This document shows positions 28,152 to 36,298 of a stretch of DNA of 64,000 nucleotides, piece after piece. The stretch is taken from the NCBI GenBank assembly GCA_006844585.1, contig SPJM01000342.1, positions 1 to 64,000 of the forward strand. The letters run 5' to 3'. The DNA comes from Methylococcaceae bacterium (lineage in GTDB: Bacteria > Pseudomonadota > Gammaproteobacteria > Methylococcales > Methylomonadaceae). The notes under the pieces are model-generated. The model saw only the letters and a list, made by a program, of their open reading frames with translations, was not told the origin of the DNA and did no database searches. Numbering within the stretch: the stretch's first letter is position 1; the number at the start of each line of letters is the position of its first letter. The position numbers and the translations under genes are program-made.

Positions 28152-28610
28152 AATAATCGCTGAGTTATCAAGTTCTAAAATAGTATAGGAAATTACTCAG
28201 GAATTACGAGGTCTGATTTTTGGGTTTGCGAAATTTATTAACGAAAGAGGTGTTTTGAAAATTTAGCACAGATTGGTTGAGGTTTGGTTATAGTTGCGTA
28301 AACAGTTATATAGCCTAGCGCATAACTTCACGCCTGGCTCTTGAACAAAATAACCTATCCATAAAAGCCTAGATTTTATGACGTTGTTAGTGCAGTAAAA
28401 TGGGGGTACTATGCATTTAAACAATTCTTTTAATTGTTCAAGCTTAATTAGAATGACGGGTTTGTAAAGCCCTTTTTTAACGTTGGTATGTAAATATCTC
28501 AATGGATTAAATGCTTATGGTTTAATGAGTTCTTTAGGGGGGAATGACAAAAAAATAGTAATAAAAACGGCAAGATAAATTATTAGTGTAAATTATTCTG
28601 GAGATAATAA
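28152..28610. other. 459-base intergenic region between divergent genes
   Basis: This AT-rich region must hold the promoters of the Amt-MCP gene (minus) and the collagen-like gene (plus). A TATACT -10-like box lies on the minus strand about 40 bases before the Amt-MCP start, without a clear -35. GGAG seven bases before 28611 is the collagen gene's ribosome site. ORF 28263-28502 has no recognisable features. Confidence 0.5.
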
Positions 28611-29927
28611 ATGAAATTAAAAAGCTCCGCATATTCTGGATTAATATCATCTATATTGATACTACCCATTTCATCGGCGATGGCTGTCCAAATTACCGAA
28701 GTGTCAGTGGGGTTCAACCCGGATACTGTCAATATTATTGGTGAAAACTTTGGTTCGACAAATAATTTAAAAATTACACTTGGAGATTCTTCTTTTGGTA
28801 ATGATATCAGTACTTATTGCACATTAAATACCACAACAACACCTGAAGAAATTTCTTGTGACTTGAGTAATAGTGGCGGTTTACCTCCCGCAGGAGATTA
28901 TCTGCTGACCGTTTCATTTGGTAGTGGGAATAGTAAGATTGGCCAATATGCTTTAACAATTGGGGCCGTAGGGCCACAGGGAACTCAAGGAGATACAGGG
29001 CCGCAAGGGCCACAGGGAATTCAAGGGGATACAGGACCGCAAGGGCCACAGGGAACTCAAGGGGATACAGGGCCGCAAGGACCACAGGGAATTCAAGGCG
29101 ATACAGGGCCGCAAGGACCACAGGGAATTCAAGGGGATACAGGGCCGCAAGGGCCACAGGGAATTCAAGGCGATACAGGGCCGCAAGGACTACAGGGAAT
29201 TCAAGGGGATACAGGGCCGCAAGGGCCACAGGGAGTTACGGGTGTTGATGGATTATCTTGTTGGGATCTTAATGGAGATGGGATATTTGATTTGGAAGAA
29301 GACATTAATACTGATGGGCAAGCGAATACCGCTGATTGTATAGATAATAGCAGTCAAGATTTAAATACAATACTTGCCGTAGGTAATGATGCGGGAGGCA
29401 GTAAAATCACTAATTTAGCAGACCCTGCTAATCCCCAAGATGCTGCCACCAAAGCCTATATTGATACTCTTGAAAGTCGACTTGCGCTTCTCGAAGCAAT
29501 CGCTCCTACAGGACTAGATCGAATTGACGCTACTATCACCGAAGACGGGAGAACCTTCTATATTATTGATGAATCCATGAGCGCTACTGATGGGCAACAG
29601 TTGTGTGAATCGCTAAACATGGATCTCGCTAAAGTGACTTCTGAAGCTCAAAATACAGCGATTTCAAGTTATTGGGGATTTGATAGACCGAATACTTTAA
29701 TTTGGATTGGCGCCAATGATATTGATACGGAAGGAACGGTAGTGCATCGTGACGGAGATCCGGTTGATGACTCTTTTGTTACTTGGTACGACTTGGATTC
29801 ACTTCCAAATACCGATTTTCGCGATTGTGTAAGCATGTCGGGGCTGCATACTTTCCGTGGCGCTGGCGGTCAGTGGGGGTGGGAGAGATGTGTGAATACC
29901 AGGTTCATAGTGTGTTCTAAGTATTAA
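28611..29927 (+). CDS. secreted collagen-like protein with C-terminal C-type lectin-like domain
   Basis: Residues 1-25 are a signal peptide. Residues 27-118 resemble an IPT/TIG-like beta domain (VNIIGENFG) with one Cys pair. Residues 121-214 are uninterrupted Gly-X-Y collagen repeats, mostly [12 protein letters not shown]. Residues 219-243 contain [18 protein letters not shown], an EF-hand/dockerin-like calcium loop pair. Residues 264-284 ([21 protein letters not shown]) match a trimerising neck motif common in fibre proteins, followed by a short coiled coil. Residues 302-438 look like a C-type lectin-like domain: [11 protein letters not shown], and Cys 332, 406, 427, 435 in the usual order. 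The canonical WND calcium motif is not evident. Ligand unknown. It is probably a trimeric surface or secreted adhesin. Confidence 0.85.
   Translation: MKLKSSAYSGLISSILILPISSAMAVQITEVSVGFNPDTVNIIGENFGSTNNLKITLGDSSFGNDISTYCTLNTTTTPEEISCDLSNSGGLPPAGDYLLTVSFGSGNSKIGQYALTIGAVGPQGTQGDTGPQGPQGIQGDTGPQGPQGTQGDTGPQGPQGIQGDTGPQGPQGIQGDTGPQGPQGIQGDTGPQGLQGIQGDTGPQGPQGVTGVDGLSCWDLNGDGIFDLEEDINTDGQANTADCIDNSSQDLNTILAVGNDAGGSKITNLADPANPQDAATKAYIDTLESRLALLEAIAPTGLDRIDATITEDGRTFYIIDESMSATDGQQLCESLNMDLAKVTSEAQNTAISSYWGFDRPNTLIWIGANDIDTEGTVVHRDGDPVDDSFVTWYDLDSLPNTDFRDCVSMSGLHTFRGAGGQWGWERCVNTRFIVCSKY
28971..29252 (+). repeat. 36-base tandem repeats encoding the collagen stalk
   Basis: About seven and a half copies of a 36-base unit encode [12 protein letters not shown]. 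Copies differ by single bases (ATTCAA/ACTCAA, GGGGAT/GGCGAT), so the tract is recent and prone to slippage. The copies keep the frame because the unit is a multiple of three. Two long minus-strand ORFs here are shadows of the repeat. Confidence 0.9.
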
Positions 29928-30023
29928 TAAATAATCGATAAAACTTATACCGAATAGGGGGGGATATCCACTCTATCCGGTGTATTTAATCACTAAGTAG
30001 GGTTTGTGCGATTGATTGGGTCT

Positions 30024-30917
30024 TTAAGCAATTAATTTATCAGCTGCTTCCTGATATTTAGCGGCGCATTGTTTAGCAACCTCTTCAGGTAAGCGCGGCG
30101 CAGGCGCAGTTTTATCCCAATCCAGCGACTCCAGATAATCGCGTAAATATTGTTTGTCGAAACTCGGCGGGCTGATGCCGGTGCGATATTGTTCGGCGGG
30201 CCAAAAACGCGAGGAATCCGGGGTGAGCGCTTCGTCAATCAAGTATAGATTGTTATTTTCATCGACGCCGAATTCAAACTTGGTGTCGGCAATGATGATG
30301 CCGCGTTGTCTGGCGTATTCAGCGGCTTCCAGGTATAGCTTGATGCTGATGTCGCGGACTTTTTCCGCCATTTCCCGGCCTAATAGCGGAATGGTTTGTT
30401 GAAAGCTGATATTCATGTCATGATCGCCGACATCAGCTTTTGTGGACGGCGTGTAGATGGCTTCCGGCAATTGCTCGGCTTGTTGCAGTCCGGCAGGCAA
30501 GGGTATGCCGCAGACTTGACCGCTTTGTTGATAATCTTTCCAGCCGGAGCCGATTAAATAACCGCGCACAATGGCTTCAATCGGCAGCGGTTTCAAATGT
30601 TTGACGATAATCGCCCGATCTTCGACCTGTGCGCGTTCTGCCGGATTGGGGATGACTTGCTGCAAAGTCAAATCGCTTGCCAAGTGATTAGGGATAATCA
30701 TTTCCATTTTATCAAACCAAAAATTGGAGACTTGGGTCAGCACCCGGCCTTTGCCGGGAATAGGGTCATCCAGGATGACATCGAAAGCCGACATGCGATC
30801 AGTGGTGACAATGAGAAGATGTTGGTCATCAATTTTATAAATATCGCGAACCTTTCCCCGAGTAATGAGTTCTAATTCGCTTAACGTGGATTGGTAGAGT
30901 GCTGTCGGTGCGTTCAT
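30024..30917 (-). CDS. purC: phosphoribosylaminoimidazole-succinocarboxamide synthase
   Basis: PurC condenses CAIR with aspartate using ATP in purine synthesis. The 297-residue protein has the phosphate-binding start [11 protein letters not shown], the family block [22 protein letters not shown] (about 38-59), [13 protein letters not shown] and the C-terminal [13 protein letters not shown]. It is of the longer, roughly 300-residue class rather than the 237-residue E. coli form. It is a single gene facing away from djlA; no other pur gene is adjacent. Confidence 0.95.
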   Translation of the reverse strand: MNAPTALYQSTLSELELITRGKVRDIYKIDDQHLLIVTTDRMSAFDVILDDPIPGKGRVLTQVSNFWFDKMEMIIPNHLASDLTLQQVIPNPAERAQVEDRAIIVKHLKPLPIEAIVRGYLIGSGWKDYQQSGQVCGIPLPAGLQQAEQLPEAIYTPSTKADVGDHDMNISFQQTIPLLGREMAEKVRDISIKLYLEAAEYARQRGIIIADTKFEFGVDENNNLYLIDEALTPDSSRFWPAEQYRTGISPPSFDKQYLRDYLESLDWDKTAPAPRLPEEVAKQCAAKYQEAADKLIA

Positions 30918-31037
30918 ATTCTAAATAGCAAATGGGCGGATTAATCATTTCATTTGGTCACAAGCTGATTAATGCGCGGTAAAATATACTATTTTAACAT
31001 TAAACAGATCATTTAAAGCATCTTAAGGAAAAAGCTT

Positions 31038-31847
31038 ATGAGTTGGTTAGGTAAAGTTGTCGGCGGCGCTTTCGGGTTTATGATGGGCGGGCCGTTGGGG
31101 GCGATATTGGGCGCTTCTGTGGGACATCAGTTTGATAACGGCGTGGAGGGACTGGATGAAAGGGAAAGTTTCAACCCCGGTGATCAACATCGTGTGCAAA
31201 TGGCGTTTTTTACCGCGACATTTGCTGTCATGGGGCATATCGCCAAGGCTGACGGCCGCGTTTCTCAGGCTGAAATTAATCTTGCCAGGCAAGTGATGGA
31301 TGAATTGGGATTGACCGATAATATGCGGGAGACGGCGATTAATCTCTTTCAAGAAGGTAAAAAAGCGGACTTCCCTATTCACGATGTATTGGCGCAGTTT
31401 CGAAAAGAATGTCACCGGCGCACCCATTTAATTCGAATGTTTTTGGAAATACAAATTCAGGCGGCTTATGCTGACGGGACTTTGGATAGCGCGGAAGAAC
31501 TCATCTTACAAACGATTTGCGGGCAACTCAGTATTTCCCGATTTGAATATGAACGGATCAAAATTCAATTTCAAGCCCAACAGCGATTCCATCAATATCA
31601 ACGTCAGCATAGCGTTAATCGCCCGTCCCCCAGTCATGTGCTGGATGATGCTTACGCAGTGTTGGGTTTGGATAAAACAGCCAGCGATGCGGAAGTGAAA
31701 AAAGCTTATCGGCGTTTAATCAGCCAAAATCACCCGGATAAATTGGTGGCTAAAGGACTGCCCGAAGAAATGATGACCTTGGCTAAAGAAAAAACCCAAA
31801 AAATTCGTAAAGCTTACGAGACTATTAAGGCGGCGAGAGAGCGTTAG
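31038..31847 (+). CDS. djlA: DjlA-like co-chaperone (TerB + DnaJ domains)
   Basis: The 269-residue protein has a Gly-rich hydrophobic N terminus (about 5-30, VVGGAFGFMMGGPLGAILGA) that can act as a membrane anchor, a TerB-like helical domain (about 55-170, with two related AxxDGxxxxxE motifs: AKADGRVSQAE and AYADGTLDSAE), and a C-terminal J domain (about 205-269) containing the DnaK-activating HPD in ISQNHPDK. This is exactly the DjlA order and length. SD AAGGA lies upstream of ATG 31038. It is followed after eight bases by the tungstate-type transporter genes. Confidence 0.93.
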   Translation: MSWLGKVVGGAFGFMMGGPLGAILGASVGHQFDNGVEGLDERESFNPGDQHRVQMAFFTATFAVMGHIAKADGRVSQAEINLARQVMDELGLTDNMRETAINLFQEGKKADFPIHDVLAQFRKECHRRTHLIRMFLEIQIQAAYADGTLDSAEELILQTICGQLSISRFEYERIKIQFQAQQRFHQYQRQHSVNRPSPSHVLDDAYAVLGLDKTASDAEVKKAYRRLISQNHPDKLVAKGLPEEMMTLAKEKTQKIRKAYETIKAARER

Positions 31848-31855
31848 TTTTCGCA

Positions 31856-32560
31856 ATGCAAAATTTTCAAGCGGCATTCGCTAATGCTTTGCAAATGTTG
31901 AGGGCAGGCGATCCCTTATTGATGGAAAGCGTTGTTTTATCGTTGCAGGTCAGTTTGACTGCCGTGCTGTTGGCGGGTTTAGTCGGTTTTTTGGTCGGCG
32001 CTGTACTGGCGATGACCCGATTTCCCGGCAGACAATTCATTTCAGTTTTGTTAAACGCCTTAATGGGGTTGCCGCCGGTTGTCGTCGGATTGGCGGTGTA
32101 TATGTTGCTTTCTCGTAGCGGGCCGTTAGGCGCTTGGGGTTTGTTATTCAGCCCCGAGGCGATGATTATCGCTCAGTGGGTTTTAATAACACCGCTCATT
32201 GCCGCCTTAAGCAAGCAAGTATTTGAAGAATTGTATGCCGAATATAGTGAATTGTTAAAGTCTTTAGGGGCCAATAAGCGGGTGGTGTTGGCGACTTTAA
32301 TGTGGGAAGGCCGATTGAGTTTGACGGTGGTTTTATTGGCCGGCTTTGGAAGGGCGATATCCGAAGTCGGCGCGGTGTTAATCGTCGGCGGCAATATTGT
32401 TCATCATACTCGGGTGATGACGACGGCGATTGCTTTAGAGACGGCAAAAGGCAATTTGAGTATTGCTTTGGCTTTAGGCATTATTTTGATTTTTTTGGCC
32501 TGTTTAGTCAATGCGTTGATTTCCGTCTCTAATTTGTATTTGAATCGCTTTTCCGGATGA
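31856..32560 (+). CDS. tupB: tungstate-type ABC transporter permease (TupB-like)
   Basis: The 234-residue permease has about five membrane helices and the inner-membrane coupling motif region EELYAEYSELLKSLGANKRVVL (EAA-like, about 123-144), with the TupB-characteristic GRAISEVGAVLIVGGNI (about 164-180). TupABC imports tungstate; the related Mod and Wtp systems import molybdate or both. It is partnered with the ATPase gene six bases downstream. A tungstate-binding protein gene (tupA) is not adjacent in this window. The metal assignment rests on family resemblance. Confidence 0.82.
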   Translation: MQNFQAAFANALQMLRAGDPLLMESVVLSLQVSLTAVLLAGLVGFLVGAVLAMTRFPGRQFISVLLNALMGLPPVVVGLAVYMLLSRSGPLGAWGLLFSPEAMIIAQWVLITPLIAALSKQVFEELYAEYSELLKSLGANKRVVLATLMWEGRLSLTVVLLAGFGRAISEVGAVLIVGGNIVHHTRVMTTAIALETAKGNLSIALALGIILIFLACLVNALISVSNLYLNRFSG

Positions 32561-32566
32561 TGAAAA

Positions 32567-33301
32567 ATGGATCACCGTATTGTTAATCCTACCTTGATGC
32601 CGTTGACAGTGAATGGTTTAAGCCTGATTCGGAACCAACGACAATTACTGAGCGATATTAGTTTTACCTTGAATAATGAGCAAGTCAGCGTAGTTTTGGG
32701 CGCCAACGGGGCGGGTAAAACCTTATTATTGAAACTATGTCATGGCTTGATTCAGCCCAGCAAGGGCGAAATAAGTTGGGGTGAAAAAGACCCAAAGCAA
32801 ATTGCTGAAAAACAAGCGATGGTTTTTCAGCGACCGGTTTTATTGAAGCGTTCAGCGGCGGATAATATTAATTATGTATTGAAACTGAAAGGTTTTGATA
32901 AACGACAGCGTCAACAAAAGATGCAGCAATGTCTGGAACTAACCGGGTTGACGCATTTAAAAAACCGACCGGCCAGAGTGCTTTCCGGGGGCGAGCAGCA
33001 ACGCCTGGCGCTGGCGCGCGCCTGGGCGATACAACCGGAAGTATTGTTTTTGGATGAAATAACAGCCAATTTAGATCCTTCGGCAACCGCGCTAGTCGAG
33101 CAATTAATTGAACTATTCGCTGCCAGCGGCGTGAAAATCATCATGACCACCCATGATTTAAATCAGGCGAAAAGATTGGCGGATGAGGTATTGTTTTTAC
33201 ATCAAGGCCGCCTATTGGAACATAATTCTGCCAAGCCGTTTTTTGAAGCCGCCGAACAACCGGCAGCCAAGGCTTTTGTGCGCGGGGAGTTGCTTTGGTA
33301 A
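32567..33301 (+). CDS. tupC: tungstate-type ABC transporter ATP-binding protein (TupC-like)
   Basis: The 244-residue ABC ATPase has Walker A GANGAGKTLLL (about 47-57), Q-loop FQRPVLLKRSA, signature LSGGEQQRLALARA (about 139-152), Walker B VLFLDEITANLD and switch TTHD. It energises the permease encoded immediately upstream. The FQRPVLLKRS pattern and pairing with a TupB-type permease favour tungstate over amino-acid substrates. No regulatory or substrate-binding gene is nearby. A short hairpin follows the gene before the convergent phosphoesterase. Confidence 0.82.
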   Translation: MDHRIVNPTLMPLTVNGLSLIRNQRQLLSDISFTLNNEQVSVVLGANGAGKTLLLKLCHGLIQPSKGEISWGEKDPKQIAEKQAMVFQRPVLLKRSAADNINYVLKLKGFDKRQRQQKMQQCLELTGLTHLKNRPARVLSGGEQQRLALARAWAIQPEVLFLDEITANLDPSATALVEQLIELFAASGVKIIMTTHDLNQAKRLADEVLFLHQGRLLEHNSAKPFFEAAEQPAAKAFVRGELLW

Positions 33302-33331
33302 AGCCGTAGGCTTCAAAAGTATTACAATGAT

Positions 33332-33351
33332 TCCGTTTCATCTTAAACGGA
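33332..33351 (+). terminator. weak hairpin between convergent tupC and LpxH-like gene
   Basis: TCCGTTT and AAACGGA form a seven-pair stem with a six-base loop between two convergent genes. The following sequence is only mildly T-rich, so terminator activity is likely but weak. Confidence 0.4.
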
Positions 33352-33374
33352 CATTTCCATGAGTAGGTCAAACT

Positions 33375-34115
33375 TCATTCCGACCAATGAATCAGTTCAA
33401 GTTCGCCGTTGAAATGCTCGACAATAGCGGTGCAACTCTCGACAAAATCACCTGTGTTGATGTAATAAAAGCCACCGATCATTTTTAATTCGGCATGATG
33501 AATATGGCCGCAGATAACGCCGTCAACAGCTTCTTTTTTCAGCGTGTTGACAATATTTTCTTCATAATCGGAAATGAACTGAACGATATTTTTGACCTTA
33601 TATTTAATATACGCCGCCAGGGAAAAGTGCGATTGCACGCCGAGCAGGCGGCGTACAAATCGAATCAAGCGATTTACTTGTAATAAAAAATCATATCCGT
33701 TACTGCCTAATTTTGCGATCCATTGATGATATTGGGCAATGGTGTCGTACTCATCGCCGTGTACAATCATAAATTTTTTTCCGTCTGCGGTGGTGTGATA
33801 GGCGGTGTTTATAACCTCAATATCGCCGAACACATAGTTGTTGTATTCTCTAACGTTTTCGTCGTGATTGCCCGGTATATAAGTGACATGGGTGCCGTGT
33901 CTGGCTTTACGCAGAATTTTTTGAATGATAGTGTTATGAGATGTCGGCCAATACATTTTTTTTGAGAGCGCCCAAAAATCGATAATATCGCCGACTAGAT
34001 AGAGATTTTCACTGTCATTATGTTTTAAAAAGTCCAACAATACATCGGCTTGGCATTGCGTAGAGCCGATATGCAAGTCGGAAATCCAGATGGTTCTATA
34101 TTGATTCGTTTCCAT
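33375..34115 (-). CDS. LpxH-like metallophosphoesterase (UDP-2,3-diacylglucosamine diphosphatase family)
   Basis: The 246-residue protein shows the complete calcineurin-type metal site: SDLHIGS (about 11-17), VGDIIDFW (about 41-48), PGNHDE, VHGDEYD and CGHIHHAE (about 201-208). Its similarity is to the COG2908 UDP-2,3-diacylglucosamine hydrolases that hydrolyse the pyrophosphate in lipid A synthesis, but it looks more like the LpxH2-type branch than E. coli LpxH. The exact substrate is therefore uncertain. It lies two bases downstream of the TVP38-family gene, so they are probably cotranscribed. Confidence 0.85.
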   Translation of the reverse strand: METNQYRTIWISDLHIGSTQCQADVLLDFLKHNDSENLYLVGDIIDFWALSKKMYWPTSHNTIIQKILRKARHGTHVTYIPGNHDENVREYNNYVFGDIEVINTAYHTTADGKKFMIVHGDEYDTIAQYHQWIAKLGSNGYDFLLQVNRLIRFVRRLLGVQSHFSLAAYIKYKVKNIVQFISDYEENIVNTLKKEAVDGVICGHIHHAELKMIGGFYYINTGDFVESCTAIVEHFNGELELIHWSE

Positions 34116-34117
34116 AA

Positions 34118-34789
34118 TTAAAAGAGTTTCTTGTGTAATGCCGGTAGTAATGACAGTAAAGCAATCAATGTGAACGCCAGTATGATTTCGATGCTGATTA
34201 ATTCAGATGGCGAGCTGATTTGTTCAAGTTTACTGCCTGCATTGGCGTACATTAAGGAAGCGGGGATTACACCAATTGCCGTACTGTAGACATATTTAGA
34301 AAAAGAAATTCTGGAAATACCAGCTAAAATATTGGTTAAAAAATAAGGGACGATCATGATGAATCGTAAGGAGAGTAAATAATAAAAGCCGTTGTGTTCG
34401 ATGTCATCTTCGACTTTCTTTAAACGATGATAATATTTTTTTTCAAAGCTGTTTTTGAAGGTGTAACGGCTGAGCAGAAAGCCCAAGATGCAGGCCAGAA
34501 AGGTAGCCGTGATATTGAAAAAAGCGCCTAGATAAAAGCCGAAAAAAAAACCGCCCAATAATTTGAATAGCGCCGCCAAGGGTATTGGGGAATTGATGAA
34601 GATACAGCAAGCTAGATAGAACAATGCGACCGAGAGCTGATAATTAAGTTGAATGAATTCGCCGATTTGTTGTTTGTGTTGATTGATTTTTTCAAAAGTT
34701 AAATAATCCATTGAAACAGCGGAAATCGCGCAAAATGACAGTAATATAATGATCGGAAAAATTGTCGATTTTTGTAAAAAGCCCGGCAT
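34118..34789 (-). CDS. TVP38/TMEM64-family (DedA superfamily) membrane protein
   Basis: From ATG 34789 it has 223 residues with about five to six hydrophobic segments. A re-entrant-loop region, INSPIPLAALFKLLGGFFFGFYLGAFFNITA, and the family block SLRFIMIVPYFLTNILAGISRISFSKYV place it in the TVP38/SNARE-associated group (COG0398). Related proteins are implicated in lipid scrambling or transport; the substrate here is unknown. The track's ORF starts 51 residues earlier inside foldback element copy 2, and that extension (MPSRRTNRRIASYVIV) is repeat sequence, so I exclude it. Only a weak SD is visible. Confidence 0.82.
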   Translation of the reverse strand: MPGFLQKSTIFPIIILLSFCAISAVSMDYLTFEKINQHKQQIGEFIQLNYQLSVALFYLACCIFINSPIPLAALFKLLGGFFFGFYLGAFFNITATFLACILGFLLSRYTFKNSFEKKYYHRLKKVEDDIEHNGFYYLLSLRFIMIVPYFLTNILAGISRISFSKYVYSTAIGVIPASLMYANAGSKLEQISSPSELISIEIILAFTLIALLSLLPALHKKLF

Positions 34790-34830
34790 TGTTTGATTGC
34801 TATACGTTGAAATGAACAAGAATCCAACTG

Positions 34831-34988
34831 AGGAGCGTTCACGAAATAATTTCGACAACTGACTTGCCTTTTTATCCGCCTTCAGCGTTGCACAAACAAT
34901 TACATAGCTTGCTATGCGCCTGTTTGTGCGCCTTGAAGGCAAATAAAAATTCTGCGCCAGTTGCCGAACTTATTTCATTCCCGTTCCT
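34831..34988. mobile_element. foldback/MITE-like element, copy 2 (about 158 bases)
   Basis: Imperfect terminal inverted repeats (core 34842-34863 against 34956-34977, 18 of 22 matching, extending outward to about 34831 and 34988) flank an inner inverted pair (TTTTTATCC/TTCAGCG against TTGAAGGC/AAATAAAAA). The centre is a nested hairpin: GCACAAACA/TGTTTGTGC enclosing CATAGC/GCTATG (34890-34929). It aligns with copy 1 at 25188-25431 across the 46-base centre with only eight differences, several of them compensatory. Confidence 0.7.
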
Positions 34989-35113
34989 TATTAAATTGGC
35001 ATGCAGCATGGAATGGTTACATGATTTTATGACTTGCGTATGACGAGATTAATCGTCATCATTAAATGCAATTCTCATCGCCAAAATTGGAGGTGTGGAA
35101 GGGATGATGCTTC

Positions 35114-35683
35114 GTGGTAATGGATGCGGATTTTATAGAACGGTTTGATCAGTATAAGGAGAGTCTTTTGTTTTTTTACTCTTTACCTGTTTTTTTTGAC
35201 GATGTTAATGTCATGACTCGAATAGAGTTTTTGTTGATTTTAGCGGTGCTGTTGTGTTTTTTTTGGTTCACTGCTCCGCAGCCGGAGGGGGCTGTTGTGT
35301 CGTCCAAAGAGGCGTCGGCGACCAGGGATCATTTAGTAGAGGCGTGGTTGGGACGCAAGCCTTTGTGGATGATTTTTTGGGTTTTTTTTATTGTTCTTAA
35401 CGCTTTGGTTTTTTATGTCGATGGTTTAGCGATTAGCGGTCGGTTCACAGTTTCAAGCTGGGATGCGTTTTACTTTATATTGTTTACCCCGACTGTATTT
35501 TGGACGGTTTGCATCTGGCGCAATTCCGCTAATACGCGTTTTAGATTTTGGGCCGCTTTCGCCAGATTGGCGTCGGCGACCGTTTTTTTCGATTTTTTTC
35601 TAAAACTGGTTTTAAGGTTTGCCTACGCTCGTATTTTTTTCAATTGTCAGGAAGCGGTGCTGGACTATGCGGCTTGTTTTTAA
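35114..35683 (+). CDS. small multi-pass membrane protein of unknown function
   Basis: I do not recognise this 189-residue protein. It has about four hydrophobic segments: near 34-52 (FLLILAVLLCFFWF), 84-104 (PLWMIFWVFFIVLNALVFYV), 116-132 (AFYFILFTPTVFWTVCI) and 148-168. It is unusually rich in Phe and Trp. Start options are GTG 35114, ATG 35120 or ATG 35213, the last just before the first helix; I keep the longest. The stop codon sits inside the hairpin that follows. It is convergent with the cytochrome c gene. Confidence 0.6.
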   Translation: MVMDADFIERFDQYKESLLFFYSLPVFFDDVNVMTRIEFLLILAVLLCFFWFTAPQPEGAVVSSKEASATRDHLVEAWLGRKPLWMIFWVFFIVLNALVFYVDGLAISGRFTVSSWDAFYFILFTPTVFWTVCIWRNSANTRFRFWAAFARLASATVFFDFFLKLVLRFAYARIFFNCQEAVLDYAACF

Positions 35684-35707
35684 CCCAGCCTTCGAAAGCT
35701 GGGTTAA
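35680..35707. terminator. bidirectional-type hairpin between convergent genes
   Basis: TTAACCCAGC and GCTGGGTTAA form a perfect ten-pair stem around an eight-base loop (CTTCGAAA). It includes the stop codon of the upstream gene and ends 18 bases from the end of the convergent cytochrome gene. The U tract is poor on both strands, but position and stem strength suggest transcription termination or 3' end protection. Confidence 0.55.
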
Positions 35708-35725
35708 GCGGTTTGCATTTTGGCG

Positions 35726-36298
35726 CTAAAGTGAATTTAAATAGGCGCTGATTGCTTTAATATCTTCGTTGCTTAAGTTTTTTGCAATTGCCGCCATCGG
35801 GCCGCCCTTGCGATTGCCTTTTTTGAAACTGCTCAATTGTTTGCTGAGGTATTGGGTTTGCTGACCCGCGAGTCTGGGGATTTGACTGCGCCCGGCGCCT
35901 TGTGCGCCATGACAGCCGAAACACATCATGGCTTTTTGTTTGCCGGTTTCAATTAATGTGGAATTTTTATCAAGATCTTTTGATTTTAATTGTTGTTTGG
36001 CGAAATAAGCGGCAATTTCTTTAATGCTGTTATTGTCCAGGTTGGCGGCGATTTGATTCATCGTCGGGTTGATTCTTTGCTTGTTTTTAAAAGCCGTTAA
36101 TTGCGCTTTTAAATATTTGCTTTGTTGCCCCGCCAGGCTGGGGGTTGTGCTGTTATGACTGACGCCTTTGTCGCCATGGCAACCCTGACACAAAGCAACT
36201 TTATTTTCAATAGTTTGCGCTTTGGCTGCGGGTAGCGCGGTGAATAAAAGCAGGTTTGAAAAAAATAAACAAATAGTCAATTTGTGAACAGTATTCAT
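35726..36298 (-). CDS. diheme cytochrome c4-like protein
   Basis: From ATG 36298 it has 190 residues: a signal peptide (about 1-28, ending AAKA), then two homologous cytochrome c domains with heme sites CQGCH (about residue 37) and CFGCH (about 126). Each is followed by the typical PSLAGQQSKYLKAQL or PRLAGQQTQYLSKQL segment and an axial Met (NPTMNQIA, GGPMAAIA). This two-domain repeat is the cytochrome c4 plan, a periplasmic electron carrier to terminal oxidases. GAGG about nine bases upstream supports ATG 36298 over the track's TTG. Confidence 0.92.
   Translation of the reverse strand: MNTVHKLTICLFFSNLLLFTALPAAKAQTIENKVALCQGCHGDKGVSHNSTTPSLAGQQSKYLKAQLTAFKNKQRINPTMNQIAANLDNNSIKEIAAYFAKQQLKSKDLDKNSTLIETGKQKAMMCFGCHGAQGAGRSQIPRLAGQQTQYLSKQLSSFKKGNRKGGPMAAIAKNLSNEDIKAISAYLNSL

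Noticed and set aside
28263-28502. Minus-strand ORF of 79 aa
   Set aside because: No SD, no recognisable motif, AT-rich intergenic location.
28807-29229. Long minus-strand ORFs of repeated [12 protein letters not shown] and [10 protein letters not shown] units (also 28953-29186)
   Set aside because: These are antisense readings of the collagen-encoding tandem repeat; the plus frame has signal peptide, Gly-X-Y pattern and folded domains.
28971-29252. Regular 36-base repeats resembling a CRISPR array
   Set aside because: Units are directly adjacent with no unique spacers, and the repeat is in-frame coding sequence.
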